DNA of 64,000 nt from Chitinophaga sp. sic0106. Its GTDB lineage: Bacteria > Bacteroidota > Bacteroidia > Chitinophagales > Chitinophagaceae. Below, piece after piece: positions 50,166-59,397 of the stretch (its first letter is position 1; the number at the start of each line of letters is the position of its first letter). The notes beneath the pieces were generated by a model that searched no databases, was not told the DNA's origin, and saw only the letters and a list, made by a program, of their open reading frames with translations. The position numbers and the translations under genes are program-made. Where the stretch lies: positions 62,001 through 126,000 of the forward strand of contig NZ_JAHUWJ010000018.1 in NCBI RefSeq assembly GCF_019219075.1, written 5' to 3'.

Positions 50166-52277
50166 ATGCAAAGCTTCAGAACAGAACTCGAAAATCCGAT
50201 CGTAGAACGCGATATCATTGAGTTGGAGAAAAAAATCCGCGCTTTCCGCGAAGGCAACATCCCTGAAGAGAAATTCCGTAGCCTCCGCCTGGCACGTGGG
50301 GTATACGGCCAGCGCCAGCAAGGCGTACAAATGGTACGTATCAAACTGCCCTACGGTAAAATGACCCTGCAGCAATGGAAAAGAATCTCTGATATCTCCG
50401 ACGAATACTCCACCGGAAACCTGCACCTGACCACCCGTCAGGATGTACAGATACATTTCGTAAGTCTGGACAGAACCCCTGAACTCTGGTCGAAACTGGA
50501 ACAGGACGATGTCACCATCCGCGAAGCCTGCGGTAACACCGTACGTAACATCACCGCATCTGACCGCGCCGGCATTGATCCGGAAGAGCCATTCGATATA
50601 ACTCCTTACGCAGACGCAGCATTCCGCTATTTCCTGCGTAACCCTATCTGCCAGGATATGGGCCGTAAAATTAAAATTGCTTTCTCCTCCAGCGACGCAG
50701 ATACCGCCTGGGCATTTATGCACGACTTCGGCATGATCCCTAAAGTGAAAGAAGTGAACGGCAAAACAGTGCGTGGCTTTAAAATATTGGTAGGCGGCGG
50801 CCTCGGCGCCCAGCCATTCCTCGCCAAAACAGCCTTCGAATTCCTGGAAGAAGATCAGCTCATCCCTTATATTGAAAACGTACTCCGCGTATTCGACCGC
50901 TACGGTGAAAGAACCAGCAGACATAAAGCAAGGATGAAATTCCTTGTGCAAAAACTGGGCTGGGAAGAATTCGACCGCCTTGTGAAAGAAGAATACAAAG
51001 CAGTGAAAAATAAATCGGTGAAAGTGGATTATGAGGCGTACAAAAACACCGAAGCTCCTGTCACTGGTACAGTGCCGGCCTTTACCATCCGCGATCCCAA
51101 ACAGTTTGAAACCTGGAAAGCTACCAACGTTTTCGAACAGAAACAGAAAGGCTACTTCGCCGCATACGTGAAAGTACCTTTAGGTAACATCTCTTCTACC
51201 GTTAGCCGCAACCTGATCGAAGCGCTGCGCCCGGTGATTGCCGATGATGTGCGTGTTACCGCCAACCAGGGCCTGCTGCTCAAATACATTCTGCCGGCAC
51301 ACCTGCCATATGTATTCAGTGTACTGGAAGCCGAAGGCTTTGCTGCCGCTGGTTTCGACAGTATCGCAGATATCACCGCCTGCCCTGGTACTGATACCTG
51401 TAACCTGGCTATCTCCAGCAGCACCGGCATCGCCGAAGCACTGGAAAACGTGATCGCTGCTGAATTCCCAGACCTCGTACATAACAAGGACATCAAAATA
51501 AAAATCAGCGGATGTATGAACTCCTGCGGCCAGCACGGCATCGCCAGCATCGGCTTCCACGGTAGCTCACTGAAAAGCGGTGGTAAAACACTGCCCGCAC
51601 TCCAGGTATTACTGGGCGGTGGTATCGTAGGCAACGGCGAAGGCCGTGTAGCCGATAAAGTGATAAAAGTGCCCAGCCGTCGCGGTCCTGATGTACTCCG
51701 CACCCTACTGCACAACTACGAAATCAACGGACAGGAAAAAGAAAAATTCAACGAATACTACGACCGCCAGGGCGAAAAATATTTCTACGAACTGCTGAAA
51801 CCTTTGGCTGATCTTAGCGCTATCACTGATGATGCTTTCATCGACTGGGGCCAGGCAGAACAGTTTGCTACCGCCATCGGTGTGGGAGAGTGCGCCGGCG
51901 TTGTGATCGACCTGGTAGCCACCCTGCTGCTGGAAGCAGAAGAGAAGCTGGATCTGGGCAAAGAAGCATTTGATAAAGGCCAGTTTGCAGACGGTATCTA
52001 TCACGCATATTCCACTTTCGTACAAACAGCCAAAGCGCTGCTGCTGGGCGAAGGAATCGCTTGCAACACGCAGATTGGTATCCTCAACGACTTTGAGAAA
52101 AACTTCATTGCAACCGGTCAGTTCAACTTCGAAGGAGATTTCAAAACGGTTGTACTGCAGATTAACGGCAACGAGCCTACGGAAACTTTCGCCAGAGCTT
52201 ATTACAAGCAGGCAGCGGATTTCTACCAGGCAGCACAGGCTTTCCGCGTACAGAAAACGGCCACCGTACAGGCATAA
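50166..52277 (+). CDS. Siroheme-dependent sulfite/nitrite reductase with C-terminal HEPN-like domain
   Basis: 703 residues. Two ferredoxin-like half-domains and two siroheme/4Fe-4S reductase domains occupy residues 1-555. Cluster cysteines are C406 and C412 (A-C-P-G-T-D-T-C-N) and C450 and C454 (S-G-C-M-N-S-C-G-Q-H). Residues about 565-695 form an extra helical domain with the HEPN look (G-I-Y-H-A-Y-S-T-F-V-Q-T-A-K-A-L-L-L). Six-electron reduction of sulfite or nitrite cannot be told apart from sequence alone. The cysteine-tuned leader favours sulfite reduction for cysteine synthesis. It is first in an operon with two siroheme synthesis genes. Confidence 0.92.
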   Translation: MQSFRTELENPIVERDIIELEKKIRAFREGNIPEEKFRSLRLARGVYGQRQQGVQMVRIKLPYGKMTLQQWKRISDISDEYSTGNLHLTTRQDVQIHFVSLDRTPELWSKLEQDDVTIREACGNTVRNITASDRAGIDPEEPFDITPYADAAFRYFLRNPICQDMGRKIKIAFSSSDADTAWAFMHDFGMIPKVKEVNGKTVRGFKILVGGGLGAQPFLAKTAFEFLEEDQLIPYIENVLRVFDRYGERTSRHKARMKFLVQKLGWEEFDRLVKEEYKAVKNKSVKVDYEAYKNTEAPVTGTVPAFTIRDPKQFETWKATNVFEQKQKGYFAAYVKVPLGNISSTVSRNLIEALRPVIADDVRVTANQGLLLKYILPAHLPYVFSVLEAEGFAAAGFDSIADITACPGTDTCNLAISSSTGIAEALENVIAAEFPDLVHNKDIKIKISGCMNSCGQHGIASIGFHGSSLKSGGKTLPALQVLLGGGIVGNGEGRVADKVIKVPSRRGPDVLRTLLHNYEINGQEKEKFNEYYDRQGEKYFYELLKPLADLSAITDDAFIDWGQAEQFATAIGVGECAGVVIDLVATLLLEAEEKLDLGKEAFDKGQFADGIYHAYSTFVQTAKALLLGEGIACNTQIGILNDFEKNFIATGQFNFEGDFKTVVLQINGNEPTETFARAYYKQAADFYQAAQAFRVQKTATVQA

Positions 52278-52333
52278 ATTAAAACTGCCGGGTACCGTCA
52301 ATAATTTTTTCTATCTTTCTAAAACTTACAATC

Positions 52334-53110
52334 ATGCAACATATACAACCGAAACTCACCCTCGTAGGCGCCGGACCTGGTGATCCGGAACTCATTACGG
52401 TAAAAGGGTTAAAGGCCATTCAAAATGCCCGGGTGATACTTTATGATGCACTGTCGAATAACGAATTACTGGAGCATGCACCCGCCGATTGCCTTTGCAG
52501 GTTTGTAGGAAAACGCGCAGGCATGCACGTATATCCACAGGAAGAAATTAACCGCATGATTGTGAAATATGCACTCACTTATGGCAGTGTGGTAAGGCTG
52601 AAAGGGGGCGACTCCTTTGTGTTTGGCCGTGGTTCTGAGGAAATCGCTTTCGCACAGCAGTTTGGTATTGCTACCGAGGTGATTCCGGGAATAACGAGTG
52701 CAATCGCGGTACCAGGAATGAACAAGATTCCTGTTACCGCAAGAAATGTAAGCGAGGGTTTTTGGGTAATCACCGGTAACACAAGAAACGGTAATCTCTC
52801 CCGTGACCTCGAACATGCTATCTCTGCAAATACTACCGTTGTCATTTTGATGGGTATGAGCAAGCTGCATGAAATTGCAGGTATCTACGAAGCGGCTGGC
52901 AAAGGAGCAATCCCTGCTGCCATCATTCAAAATGGTACCCTGCCAGATCAGAAGTTGGGCGTAGGAAATGTTTCCGACCTGGTAAACATTGCTGAAGCAC
53001 AGCAACTGCACAACCCTGCTATCATTGTGATAGGTGAAGTGGTACGCTTCCACGAAGCATTCCAGGCCCTTCAAACCAGGGTGTCCGAAGGTTTAAAAAT
53101 CGCAGTATAA
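52334..53110 (+). CDS. cobA: Uroporphyrinogen-III C-methyltransferase
   Basis: A 258-residue SAM-dependent methyltransferase (SUMT) that converts uroporphyrinogen III to precorrin-2, the branch point to siroheme. Motifs are V-G-A-G-P-G-D-P-E-L-I-T-V-K-G at the N-terminus, V-R-L-K-G-G-D-S-F-V-F-G-R-G, V-I-P-G-I-T-S-A and V-V-I-L-M-G-M. It follows the reductase by 56 bases and overlaps the next gene by one base (TAATG). Its role here is to supply siroheme to the reductase. Confidence 0.95.
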   Translation: MQHIQPKLTLVGAGPGDPELITVKGLKAIQNARVILYDALSNNELLEHAPADCLCRFVGKRAGMHVYPQEEINRMIVKYALTYGSVVRLKGGDSFVFGRGSEEIAFAQQFGIATEVIPGITSAIAVPGMNKIPVTARNVSEGFWVITGNTRNGNLSRDLEHAISANTTVVILMGMSKLHEIAGIYEAAGKGAIPAAIIQNGTLPDQKLGVGNVSDLVNIAEAQQLHNPAIIVIGEVVRFHEAFQALQTRVSEGLKIAV

Positions 53111-53703
53111 TGGAAGAAAATCAGTTGTTTCCCGTATTCTTTAAGTTGCACCGCCTCCATGTATTGGTAGTGGGCGGAGGAAATGTGGGGTTGGAAAAAG
53201 TAAATGCTATGCTGCAAAACAGCCCGGAAGCAACTGTTACAGTGGTGTCGCTGGCCTTTTTGCCGGAACTCAAAACCCTCGCTAAGCAATACGCCAATGT
53301 GGAGCTGGTGGAGAAAGCCTTTTCCTGTGGCGACCTCTTTGGAAAAGATCTGGTAATTGCAGCCACGAATAACAAGGAATTGAATCTATGCGTGTGGGAA
53401 AAGGCCAAATGCAGTAAGGTGCTGATCAATGTGGCCGACACTCCCGAATTATGTGATTTTTACCTGGGCTCCATCGTGCAGAAAGGCAACCTCAAAATTG
53501 CGATTTCTACCAACGGAAAATCCCCCACCGTAGCCAAGCGCCTCAAACAGGTACTGCAGGAAGCCATCCCTGATACCCTGGATGAAGTACTGAACAAGCT
53601 ACACCTTATCAGAGACAAGCTAAAAGGCGACTTTGCCGCAAAAGTGAAAAAACTGAACAGCATCACCGATGTGCTGGTAGATCCGGAAACGAAAGAGCTC
53701 TAA
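53110..53703 (+). CDS. Precorrin-2 dehydrogenase / sirohydrochlorin ferrochelatase (Met8-like)
   Basis: A 197-residue protein covering the N-terminal half of siroheme synthase. The NAD-binding loop is V-V-G-G-G-N-V-G-L-E-K-V near residue 20, followed by V-I-A-A-T-N-N-K-E-L-N and I-S-T-N-G-K-S-P-T-V-A-K-R-L-K-Q, as in Met8/CysG-N proteins. It oxidises precorrin-2 and inserts iron to give siroheme. Its start codon overlaps the stop of cobA, so the two are translationally coupled. Its 3' end overlaps the convergent DUF488 gene by 4 bases. Confidence 0.92.
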   Translation: MEENQLFPVFFKLHRLHVLVVGGGNVGLEKVNAMLQNSPEATVTVVSLAFLPELKTLAKQYANVELVEKAFSCGDLFGKDLVIAATNNKELNLCVWEKAKCSKVLINVADTPELCDFYLGSIVQKGNLKIAISTNGKSPTVAKRLKQVLQEAIPDTLDEVLNKLHLIRDKLKGDFAAKVKKLNSITDVLVDPETKEL

Positions 53704-54047
53704 TCCTTCCTTTTTAAGATCTCCGCCAGTACTACTGCCTGATTATGTTCCTCATCTTTTGCGCCATATAATAACGTTACCCGGCCATGGGCCGCTTTTT
53801 TACGAAGCTCTGCCAACAGGTCTTCGTGCGAAGCAAGTTCTTTTTCATACCGTTGTTTAAATACCGGATAGCGCTCCGGATCATGATTGAACCATTTTCT
53901 TAGTTCATCGCTGGGTGCTATCTCTTTGAGCCACTCATCCACATGGGCCTTCTCCTTGGAGAGGCCCCGTGGCCACAGACGGTCTACCAGCACCCGGTAA
54001 CCGTCCGCTTCACTGAACTGAATGTATACCCTTTTAATTTGTATCAT
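53700..54047 (-). CDS. DUF488 family protein (YeaO-like)
   Basis: A 115-residue protein of the YeaO/DUF488 type. It has I-Q-I-K-R-V-Y at the N-terminus, then V-L-V-D-R-L-W-P-R-G-L-S-K-E, W-L-K-E-I-A-P-S-D-E-L-R-K-W-F and H-D-P-E-R-Y-P-V-F-K-Q-R-Y. It ends in L-L-Y-G-A-K-D-E-E-H-N-Q-A-V-V-L. The family is widespread, soluble and of unknown biochemical role. It overlaps the end of the siroheme operon by 4 bases on the opposite strand, so collision or antisense effects are possible. Confidence 0.92.
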   Translation of the reverse strand: MIQIKRVYIQFSEADGYRVLVDRLWPRGLSKEKAHVDEWLKEIAPSDELRKWFNHDPERYPVFKQRYEKELASHEDLLAELRKKAAHGRVTLLYGAKDEEHNQAVVLAEILKRKD

Positions 54048-54095
54048 ACAGGTATAACCCCTTATTACTTAAAAAGTTTTGGACATATATCAGAG

Positions 54096-54129
54096 AAAAG
54101 GCGGCAGGTCTTAGACCTGCCGCCTTTTT
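54096..54129. terminator. Intrinsic terminator of the 54153 gene
   Basis: A 15-bp perfect stem (AAAAGGCGGCAGGTC / GACCTGCCGCCTTTT), loop TTA, T-run on each strand. Confidence 0.9.
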
Positions 54130-54152
54130 CATTTCATTATGTGCAATGTATA

Positions 54153-55733
54153 CTACCGCTGCGCCAGTGGCGCCTTATCCTGCTGATTATAGAAGTACTG
54201 CACCTTCACATCTTTCGGCAACTGCGCTTCAAATTGTTTCAGATTTTTGTACATAGTTTCGGCTGATTCTTCCACCGTAGCGTAAAAACACACCGTTGCA
54301 TAGGCACAAATGTAGTTGTTGGATACCTCCCAGGAAGCGATCTTATGCCAGTTTTTATAGACCTCCGGCAAATACCATTCTTCGTAAATAACGGCCACCT
54401 TAGCCTGACTGCTGTCTATCAGCTGGTGAACATAGGCGGGTGTATATTCCTTGTGTAGTTTCGCACGGGTCACCTGGTTATTACCGAGGCCCCATAAGTC
54501 GAGGGTGGTGATATCTCCCAGATAACTGATAGCGCCCACATCATTGGCCGCGATTGTTTTATGATTATAATATTGCTTCAGGAAAAGCGCCATCTGGTAC
54601 TGCTGGTCGTATATATTTTTACTGCAGCGCACGGCGTGCGGCAGTGAGTTAGCCGCACGAGGCAGCAGGTTACAGAGGAAAATACTGAAAGTAAGTATGT
54701 ACAGCCAGTTGGCCCTGTCCTTTAGTTTTTCAGGTGACCACCATTCCATAAATATTATAGAGAGATGGAAAAAGCTTAATACCAGCAAATAGGCTTCGTA
54801 CCGGTACAGATAACCGGCGGCTGCGGAGCAGCAGTGGAGAATAATGCTGAAGAAACTGATGGTCAGCACATAAAATGTTCTGTCGAACTGCTTCCTGCGG
54901 AAACGTTCTGCCACCACTATGCCGGTGATCACAAACACCCCGCTGATCACGCTGGTGATTTCCAGGAAGGAAACCGTATCGTTTAACAGGCGTATCAGTT
55001 GCATTTTCCCTTTCAGAATCAGGGAGTTAGGGAGGAAGTAGCCTCCTTTTATTACCATCACCGCACCGAATATTATTACCGGGGAAATACTGATGATACC
55101 CAGTACGAACGCGGATTTCCAGCTTTTGCGAAGGGCAAGGATGCAGCACACTACAAATGCCGTATAGGCGTTCTCGTAACGACAGGAAATCATCAGTGCA
55201 CCCCATAGCGCAGGTGCGATCCAGTCGCCCAGGGCCAGCTGGTTATTTTCCAGTCGCGTAGCACAGCGGTGCACGAAAATGAGTGTGAGCGCCATCTGCA
55301 GACTATGTTCCATGCCAAGTATGGTCATGAATGGGAGTGGGGCTACCAGCATGGTGGCCATCATGGCTACCGTTTTGCGGGAGGTGGATAAGTGGGTATG
55401 CTTATTCAATTCCCGCTGCATTTCCAGGAGCAGCAATACGGCACCGGTAGCACTGAGTATCAGCGGCCACCAGGGCGAGAGCCCAAAAATATAAAAAGCG
55501 GTGCTCAGCAAAATGGTGAACAGCACAGAGGAGGACGAGGAAACCCATTCTACGTTAGACAGGCCCCAGATGTGATGAAAGGCCACATTTTTGGCTACCG
55601 CCATATGGATAAATGCATCATCCAGCGGATAGCTCAGTACGCCATTGGTGTTTCGGAGGGACAAAAATTCCAGCACAACCACTATACAACACAATACGGC
55701 AAGTACAATGGCAAAGGGATAATACTTCTTCAT
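54153..55733 (-). CDS. Polytopic membrane protein, GT-C glycosyltransferase-like
   Basis: A 526-residue protein with about ten hydrophobic helices in the first 400 residues and a soluble C-terminal part. It begins M-K-K-Y-Y-P-F-A-I-V-L-A-V-L. The first periplasmic loop carries Y-P-L-D-D-A-F-I-H-M-A-V-A-K-N, an acidic D-D motif like that of lipid-linked-sugar transferases (GT-C fold), with W-V-S-S-S-S-S-V after it. The late segment L-D-L-W-G-L-G-N-N-Q-V-T-R-A also recurs in this group. Donor and acceptor are unknown. It is monocistronic by its terminator and upstream gap. Confidence 0.72.
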   Translation of the reverse strand: MKKYYPFAIVLAVLCCIVVVLEFLSLRNTNGVLSYPLDDAFIHMAVAKNVAFHHIWGLSNVEWVSSSSSVLFTILLSTAFYIFGLSPWWPLILSATGAVLLLLEMQRELNKHTHLSTSRKTVAMMATMLVAPLPFMTILGMEHSLQMALTLIFVHRCATRLENNQLALGDWIAPALWGALMISCRYENAYTAFVVCCILALRKSWKSAFVLGIISISPVIIFGAVMVIKGGYFLPNSLILKGKMQLIRLLNDTVSFLEITSVISGVFVITGIVVAERFRRKQFDRTFYVLTISFFSIILHCCSAAAGYLYRYEAYLLVLSFFHLSIIFMEWWSPEKLKDRANWLYILTFSIFLCNLLPRAANSLPHAVRCSKNIYDQQYQMALFLKQYYNHKTIAANDVGAISYLGDITTLDLWGLGNNQVTRAKLHKEYTPAYVHQLIDSSQAKVAVIYEEWYLPEVYKNWHKIASWEVSNNYICAYATVCFYATVEESAETMYKNLKQFEAQLPKDVKVQYFYNQQDKAPLAQR

Positions 55734-55865
55734 GAGGTTAGAGTGTCATTCAGTTAATGAAATTCAGCTTGCGGTTAGCATAGAAGGTGGTTAAAACTAT
55801 CGGAGATCAGGGGATTCGGTGCCCGAAAATATGTCAAAAATCGCAAATATCCTATCTTTATTTCC

Positions 55866-56522
55866 ATGGAACAGCATCAGGAAATAATAGAAACAACCGT
55901 GAAATTTGTGAAGCAGCAGCTGGCAAATGCAGAAGGAGGGCACGATTGGTGGCATATCTACCGGGTATGGAAACAGGCCAGGCATATAGCAACCACAGAG
56001 CAGTCTGATTTGCTGGTGGTGGAACTGGGAGCTTTGCTGCACGACATCGCCGACTCCAAATTTCACGGGGGCGACGAAGAAATCGGGCCAGCCAGAGCAG
56101 GGGCTTTCATGGAAAGTTTAGGACTGCCGCAGGAGGTCATTGAACACGTTAAAAATATCATCCGGTATATCTCTTTTAAAGGAGGACATAATGAAAACGG
56201 CTTTTATTCCACTGAGCTGGGCATTGTGCAGGACGCGGACCGGCTCGATGCCATTGGCGCCATTGGTATTGCCCGGGCATTTAATTATGGAGGATTTAAA
56301 AACCGCGCTTTGTATGATCCGGAAGTAGCGCCGGTGCTAAACCGTAGTAAGGAAGACTATAAGCATAACAATACTCCTACCATCAATCATTTTTATGAGA
56401 AACTGTTGTTGCTGAAGGATAAGATGAATACCAGCACCGGGAAACGGCTGGCGCAGGATCGGCATACCTTTATGGAGCAGTATTTACAGCAGTTTTATGC
56501 AGAGTGGGAAGGGGAGATGTAA
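55866..56522 (+). CDS. HD domain phosphohydrolase (YedJ-like)
   Basis: A 218-residue metal-dependent phosphohydrolase. The metal ligands run H-D-W-W-H (His26, Asp27, His30), L-L-H-D-I-A-D-S-K-F-H (His59, Asp60) and V-Q-D-A-D-R-L-D-A-I-G-A. The C-terminus has F-N-Y-G-G and N-H-F-Y-E-K-L-L-L-L-K-D-K-M, characteristic of the YedJ group. The natural substrate of this group is not established. A -7-like TATCTTTA lies just upstream (55853-55860), giving an almost leaderless transcript at best. Confidence 0.9.
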   Translation: MEQHQEIIETTVKFVKQQLANAEGGHDWWHIYRVWKQARHIATTEQSDLLVVELGALLHDIADSKFHGGDEEIGPARAGAFMESLGLPQEVIEHVKNIIRYISFKGGHNENGFYSTELGIVQDADRLDAIGAIGIARAFNYGGFKNRALYDPEVAPVLNRSKEDYKHNNTPTINHFYEKLLLLKDKMNTSTGKRLAQDRHTFMEQYLQQFYAEWEGEM

Positions 56523-56553
56523 ATGCAACGTATGATAATTAAACCCGGAGGGG

Positions 56554-56614
56554 TTGCCCCGCCGGCGATGCGGGAGCAAAATAAAACGGATCGCGAAGCG
56601 ATCCGTTTTATTTT
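56554..56614 (+). repeat. Double-hairpin element 4
   Basis: Hairpin 1 (56554-56562 with 56570-56579) has nine pairs with one bulged A and a 7-base loop. Hairpin 2 has a 17-bp perfect stem (56578-56594 with 56598-56614), loop GAA. They share AA (56578-56579). It lies between convergent genes and probably doubles as a terminator. Confidence 0.82.
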
Positions 56615-56618
56615 GTAA

Positions 56619-57137
56619 TCAGATATTGAACAGTGCTTTCAGCTCTTCCGCATCCTCCGGTTTCATTTTTCCACCAAGGATGAGTCGCAGTTGCCTGCGA
56701 CGCAGGGCACCATCATATAATTTTTTTTCTTCTTCTGTGTCCACGGTAATGGCCGGCACCGGGCGGGAGTTTCCGTTAGGGTCCAGGGCTACAAATGTCA
56801 TGAATGCTTCATTGGATTTATAGCGGTATTGTTGCACCGGGTCTTCACCCCACACGCGCATGTGTACTTCCATGGAAGTATTGAATGCACGGCTTACTTT
56901 CGCTTCAATATGTACTACATTACCCAGTTTAATGGGATTTTCGAAGGAGATATTATCTACAGAAGCGGTTACAACAGGTGCGGCGCAATGTTTCATGCAC
57001 GACAGCGCGGCGGCAATGTCCATCCAGTACATGAGGCGTCCACCCATCAGGTTACCGAAAGTGTTGGTATCGTTGGGGAGCACCAGCTCTGTCATTTGAA
57101 TCAGAGAGTCCTGCGCTCGTTTAGGCGTTAAAGTCAT
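56619..57137 (-). CDS. Acyl-CoA thioesterase, hotdog fold
   Basis: A 172-residue single hotdog-domain thioesterase of the YciA/BACH type. The signature runs V-L-P-N-D-T-N-T-F-G-N-L-M-G-G-R-L-M-Y-W-M-D-I-A-A, then A-S-V-D-N-I-S-F-E-N-P-I-K-L-G and the strand F-M-T-F-V-A-L-D. It hydrolyses acyl-CoA to free acid and CoA; chain-length preference cannot be inferred. A -7-like TAAATTTG is on the minus strand at 57164-57157, 20 bases upstream. Confidence 0.92.
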   Translation of the reverse strand: MTLTPKRAQDSLIQMTELVLPNDTNTFGNLMGGRLMYWMDIAAALSCMKHCAAPVVTASVDNISFENPIKLGNVVHIEAKVSRAFNTSMEVHMRVWGEDPVQQYRYKSNEAFMTFVALDPNGNSRPVPAITVDTEEEKKLYDGALRRRQLRLILGGKMKPEDAEELKALFNI

Positions 57138-57424
57138 CTTTAATGTATTTCGGACGCAAATTTACAATATAAGATCTATTGCGCTGTTGTATTATGAAAG
57201 ATACTATCCTGTTAAGGTACAATTTTTAAAATTTCTTTACCTGACCCTTATATATGGTGATGATATTCGCGTGTTTTAGTAGCAAATTTTGAATGATATC
57301 CGTTTGCAGTGCGTATAATTTTTGTGTTTATCAAAATCTAACGGAATTCAATACAGGCATACATTAGCCGTGGCGGATTTCAGCCTTTCGAACCGTCGTC
57401 TGACAGTCAAATCGAGATAAAAAC
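57138..57424. other. Intergenic region, thioesterase / pyrG
   Basis: Non-coding, with the thioesterase -7 element at one side and the pyrG promoter at the other. I see no further structure in it. Confidence 0.5.
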
Positions 57425-57454
57425 TTGGGTGCGAAGCAAATTTTTGTAACTTTG
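57425..57454 (+). promoter_or_regulatory. Promoter of pyrG
   Basis: TTG (57425-57427), 19-base spacer, TAACTTTG (57447-57454): a full match to the Bacteroidota consensus. The predicted leader is about 95 bases. Confidence 0.85.
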
Positions 57455-57555
57455 CATGACCTTCGGAAGTAGTTTACTTGACAGGTAACACACCAAAAGC
57501 AATCCGGCACTTCCCCCGTAATAGGTCAAGTAATTCAAGCAGAATTTTAGTTTTT

Positions 57556-59205
57556 ATGGCAAAATATATCTTCGTAACGGGAGGTGTTACATCTTCTTTG
57601 GGTAAAGGAATTATAGCCGCCTCGCTGGCTAAACTATTGCAGGCACGCGGCTTTAGAGTGACTATTCAGAAGTTCGATCCATATATTAATGTGGATCCGG
57701 GAACATTAAACCCATATGAGCACGGGGAATGTTATGTAACGGAAGATGGTGCCGAAACCGACCTCGATCTGGGACACTACGAGCGTTTCCTGAATATTCC
57801 TACATCTCAGGCAAACAACGTAACTACCGGTCGTATTTATCAAACAGTGATCAATAAGGAAAGGGAAGGGGCATATCTGGGTAAAACCGTTCAGGTTATC
57901 CCACATATCACCGATGAAATCAAGCGTCGCATCCTCCTGCTCGGCAAAGACGGTAAGTATGATATCGTTATTACTGAGCTGGGTGGTACCGTGGGTGATA
58001 TCGAATCACTCCCGTACATTGAGGCAGTTCGTCAGCTCCAATGGGAACTGGGCGAAGAAGATTGTCTGGTAGTGCACCTCACCCTGATCCCTTACCTGCG
58101 TGCAGCAAAAGAGCTCAAAACCAAGCCTACACAACACTCTGTGCGTTTGCTCAGTGAGTATGGCGTACATCCTGATATCATCGTTTGTCGTACAGAAGAA
58201 CCAATGTACCGCGATCTGAAAAAGAAGATCGCCCTCTTCTGTAATGTACAGGTAGATGCAGTTATCGAAGCGAACGACTGCCCTACCATCTACGAAGTAC
58301 CTTTGGAAATGCTGCGTGAGAAACTCGATGTTTCTGTGCTGAAAAGACTGGGGCTGCCTATCGAAAAAGAACCAGAACTGATCAAGTGGCGCGAATTCCT
58401 GGATAAGTTAAAATATCCTAAATCTAAAGTTACGATCGGCTTGATCGGTAAATATGTGGAGTTGCAGGATGCTTACAAATCAATCCTGGAATCCTTTATT
58501 CATGCCGGTGCAGTAAACGATTGTAAAGTAGTGGTACAAAATATCCACTCTGAGCACCTGACACCTGAAAATGTATGTGAAAAACTGAAAAACCTCGATG
58601 GTTTACTGGTAGCACCAGGCTTTGGTCATCGTGGTATTGAAGGTAAAATCACTGCTATTCAATATGCCCGTGAAAATAAGCTGCCATTCTTCGGTATTTG
58701 CCTTGGTATGCAGATGAGCGTGGTGGAATACGCACGTAATGTACTCGGCTGGAAAGATGCACACTCTGTAGAAATGAATCCTGACACCGCTCACCCGGTG
58801 ATCAACCTCATGGAAGAGCAGAAAAAAGTGACTGCCAAAGGTGGTACCATGCGCCTCGGTGCATACGCCTGCGAACTCCTTCCAGGTTCTAAAGCTGCAG
58901 AAATCTACGGTAGCACTACTATCAGCGAAAGACACCGCCATCGTTATGAATTCAATAACGAATACCTGCAGGCATTTGAAGATGCCGGTATGGTGCCTTC
59001 CGGTAAAAACCCGGATACTGGCCTGGTGGAGATGATTGAGCTCCCTAACCATCCTTTCTTCGTTGGTTCTCAGTTCCATCCGGAGCTGAAAAGCACTGTA
59101 GAAAGTCCTTCCCCTATTTTCGTAGCTTTCATTGGCGCAGCCAAAGCTTACGCTGAAAGCAAAAACGGAAAAGCTAAACTCAACGAGGAAGCTGTAGCGA
59201 AGTAA
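57556..59205 (+). CDS. pyrG: CTP synthase
   Basis: The start is placed at 57556, where M-A-K-Y-I-F-V-T-G-G-V-T-S-S-L-G-K-G matches the universal N-terminus of the family; an in-frame ATG-like start at 57478 would add 26 unrelated residues. The 549-residue enzyme aminates UTP to CTP. Residues 1-265 are the synthetase domain (P-loop G-G-V-T-S-S-L-G-K-G, and G-T-V-G-D-I-E-S-L-P-Y-I-E-A). The C-terminal glutaminase has the catalytic Cys382 in F-F-G-I-C-L-G-M-Q and the H-x-E dyad in Q-F-H-P-E-L-K-S. Confidence 0.97.
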   Translation: MAKYIFVTGGVTSSLGKGIIAASLAKLLQARGFRVTIQKFDPYINVDPGTLNPYEHGECYVTEDGAETDLDLGHYERFLNIPTSQANNVTTGRIYQTVINKEREGAYLGKTVQVIPHITDEIKRRILLLGKDGKYDIVITELGGTVGDIESLPYIEAVRQLQWELGEEDCLVVHLTLIPYLRAAKELKTKPTQHSVRLLSEYGVHPDIIVCRTEEPMYRDLKKKIALFCNVQVDAVIEANDCPTIYEVPLEMLREKLDVSVLKRLGLPIEKEPELIKWREFLDKLKYPKSKVTIGLIGKYVELQDAYKSILESFIHAGAVNDCKVVVQNIHSEHLTPENVCEKLKNLDGLLVAPGFGHRGIEGKITAIQYARENKLPFFGICLGMQMSVVEYARNVLGWKDAHSVEMNPDTAHPVINLMEEQKKVTAKGGTMRLGAYACELLPGSKAAEIYGSTTISERHRHRYEFNNEYLQAFEDAGMVPSGKNPDTGLVEMIELPNHPFFVGSQFHPELKSTVESPSPIFVAFIGAAKAYAESKNGKAKLNEEAVAK

Positions 59206-59241
59206 AATATAATATTTTTTATTTATATAGATGTCATTGGA

Positions 59242-59278
59242 GGCCGGAAAAAAGGATCAGTCCTTTTTCCGGCCTTTT
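59242..59278 (+). terminator. Intrinsic terminator after pyrG
   Basis: GGCCGGAAAAAAGGA pairs with TCCTTTTTCCGGCC (one bulged A) over loop TCAG, followed by TTTT. Confidence 0.88.
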
Positions 59279-59397
59279 ACATTGGTTTTTAGCGGAAAAC
59301 CTCCGGTTTTGCTGGTGTGTATTGTTTGGCACCTCGCGCGAGGAAGCCGCCGCCAGGTATCTGTCCTTACGTGCAGTTACGCAGATTCAGTCGGTTA

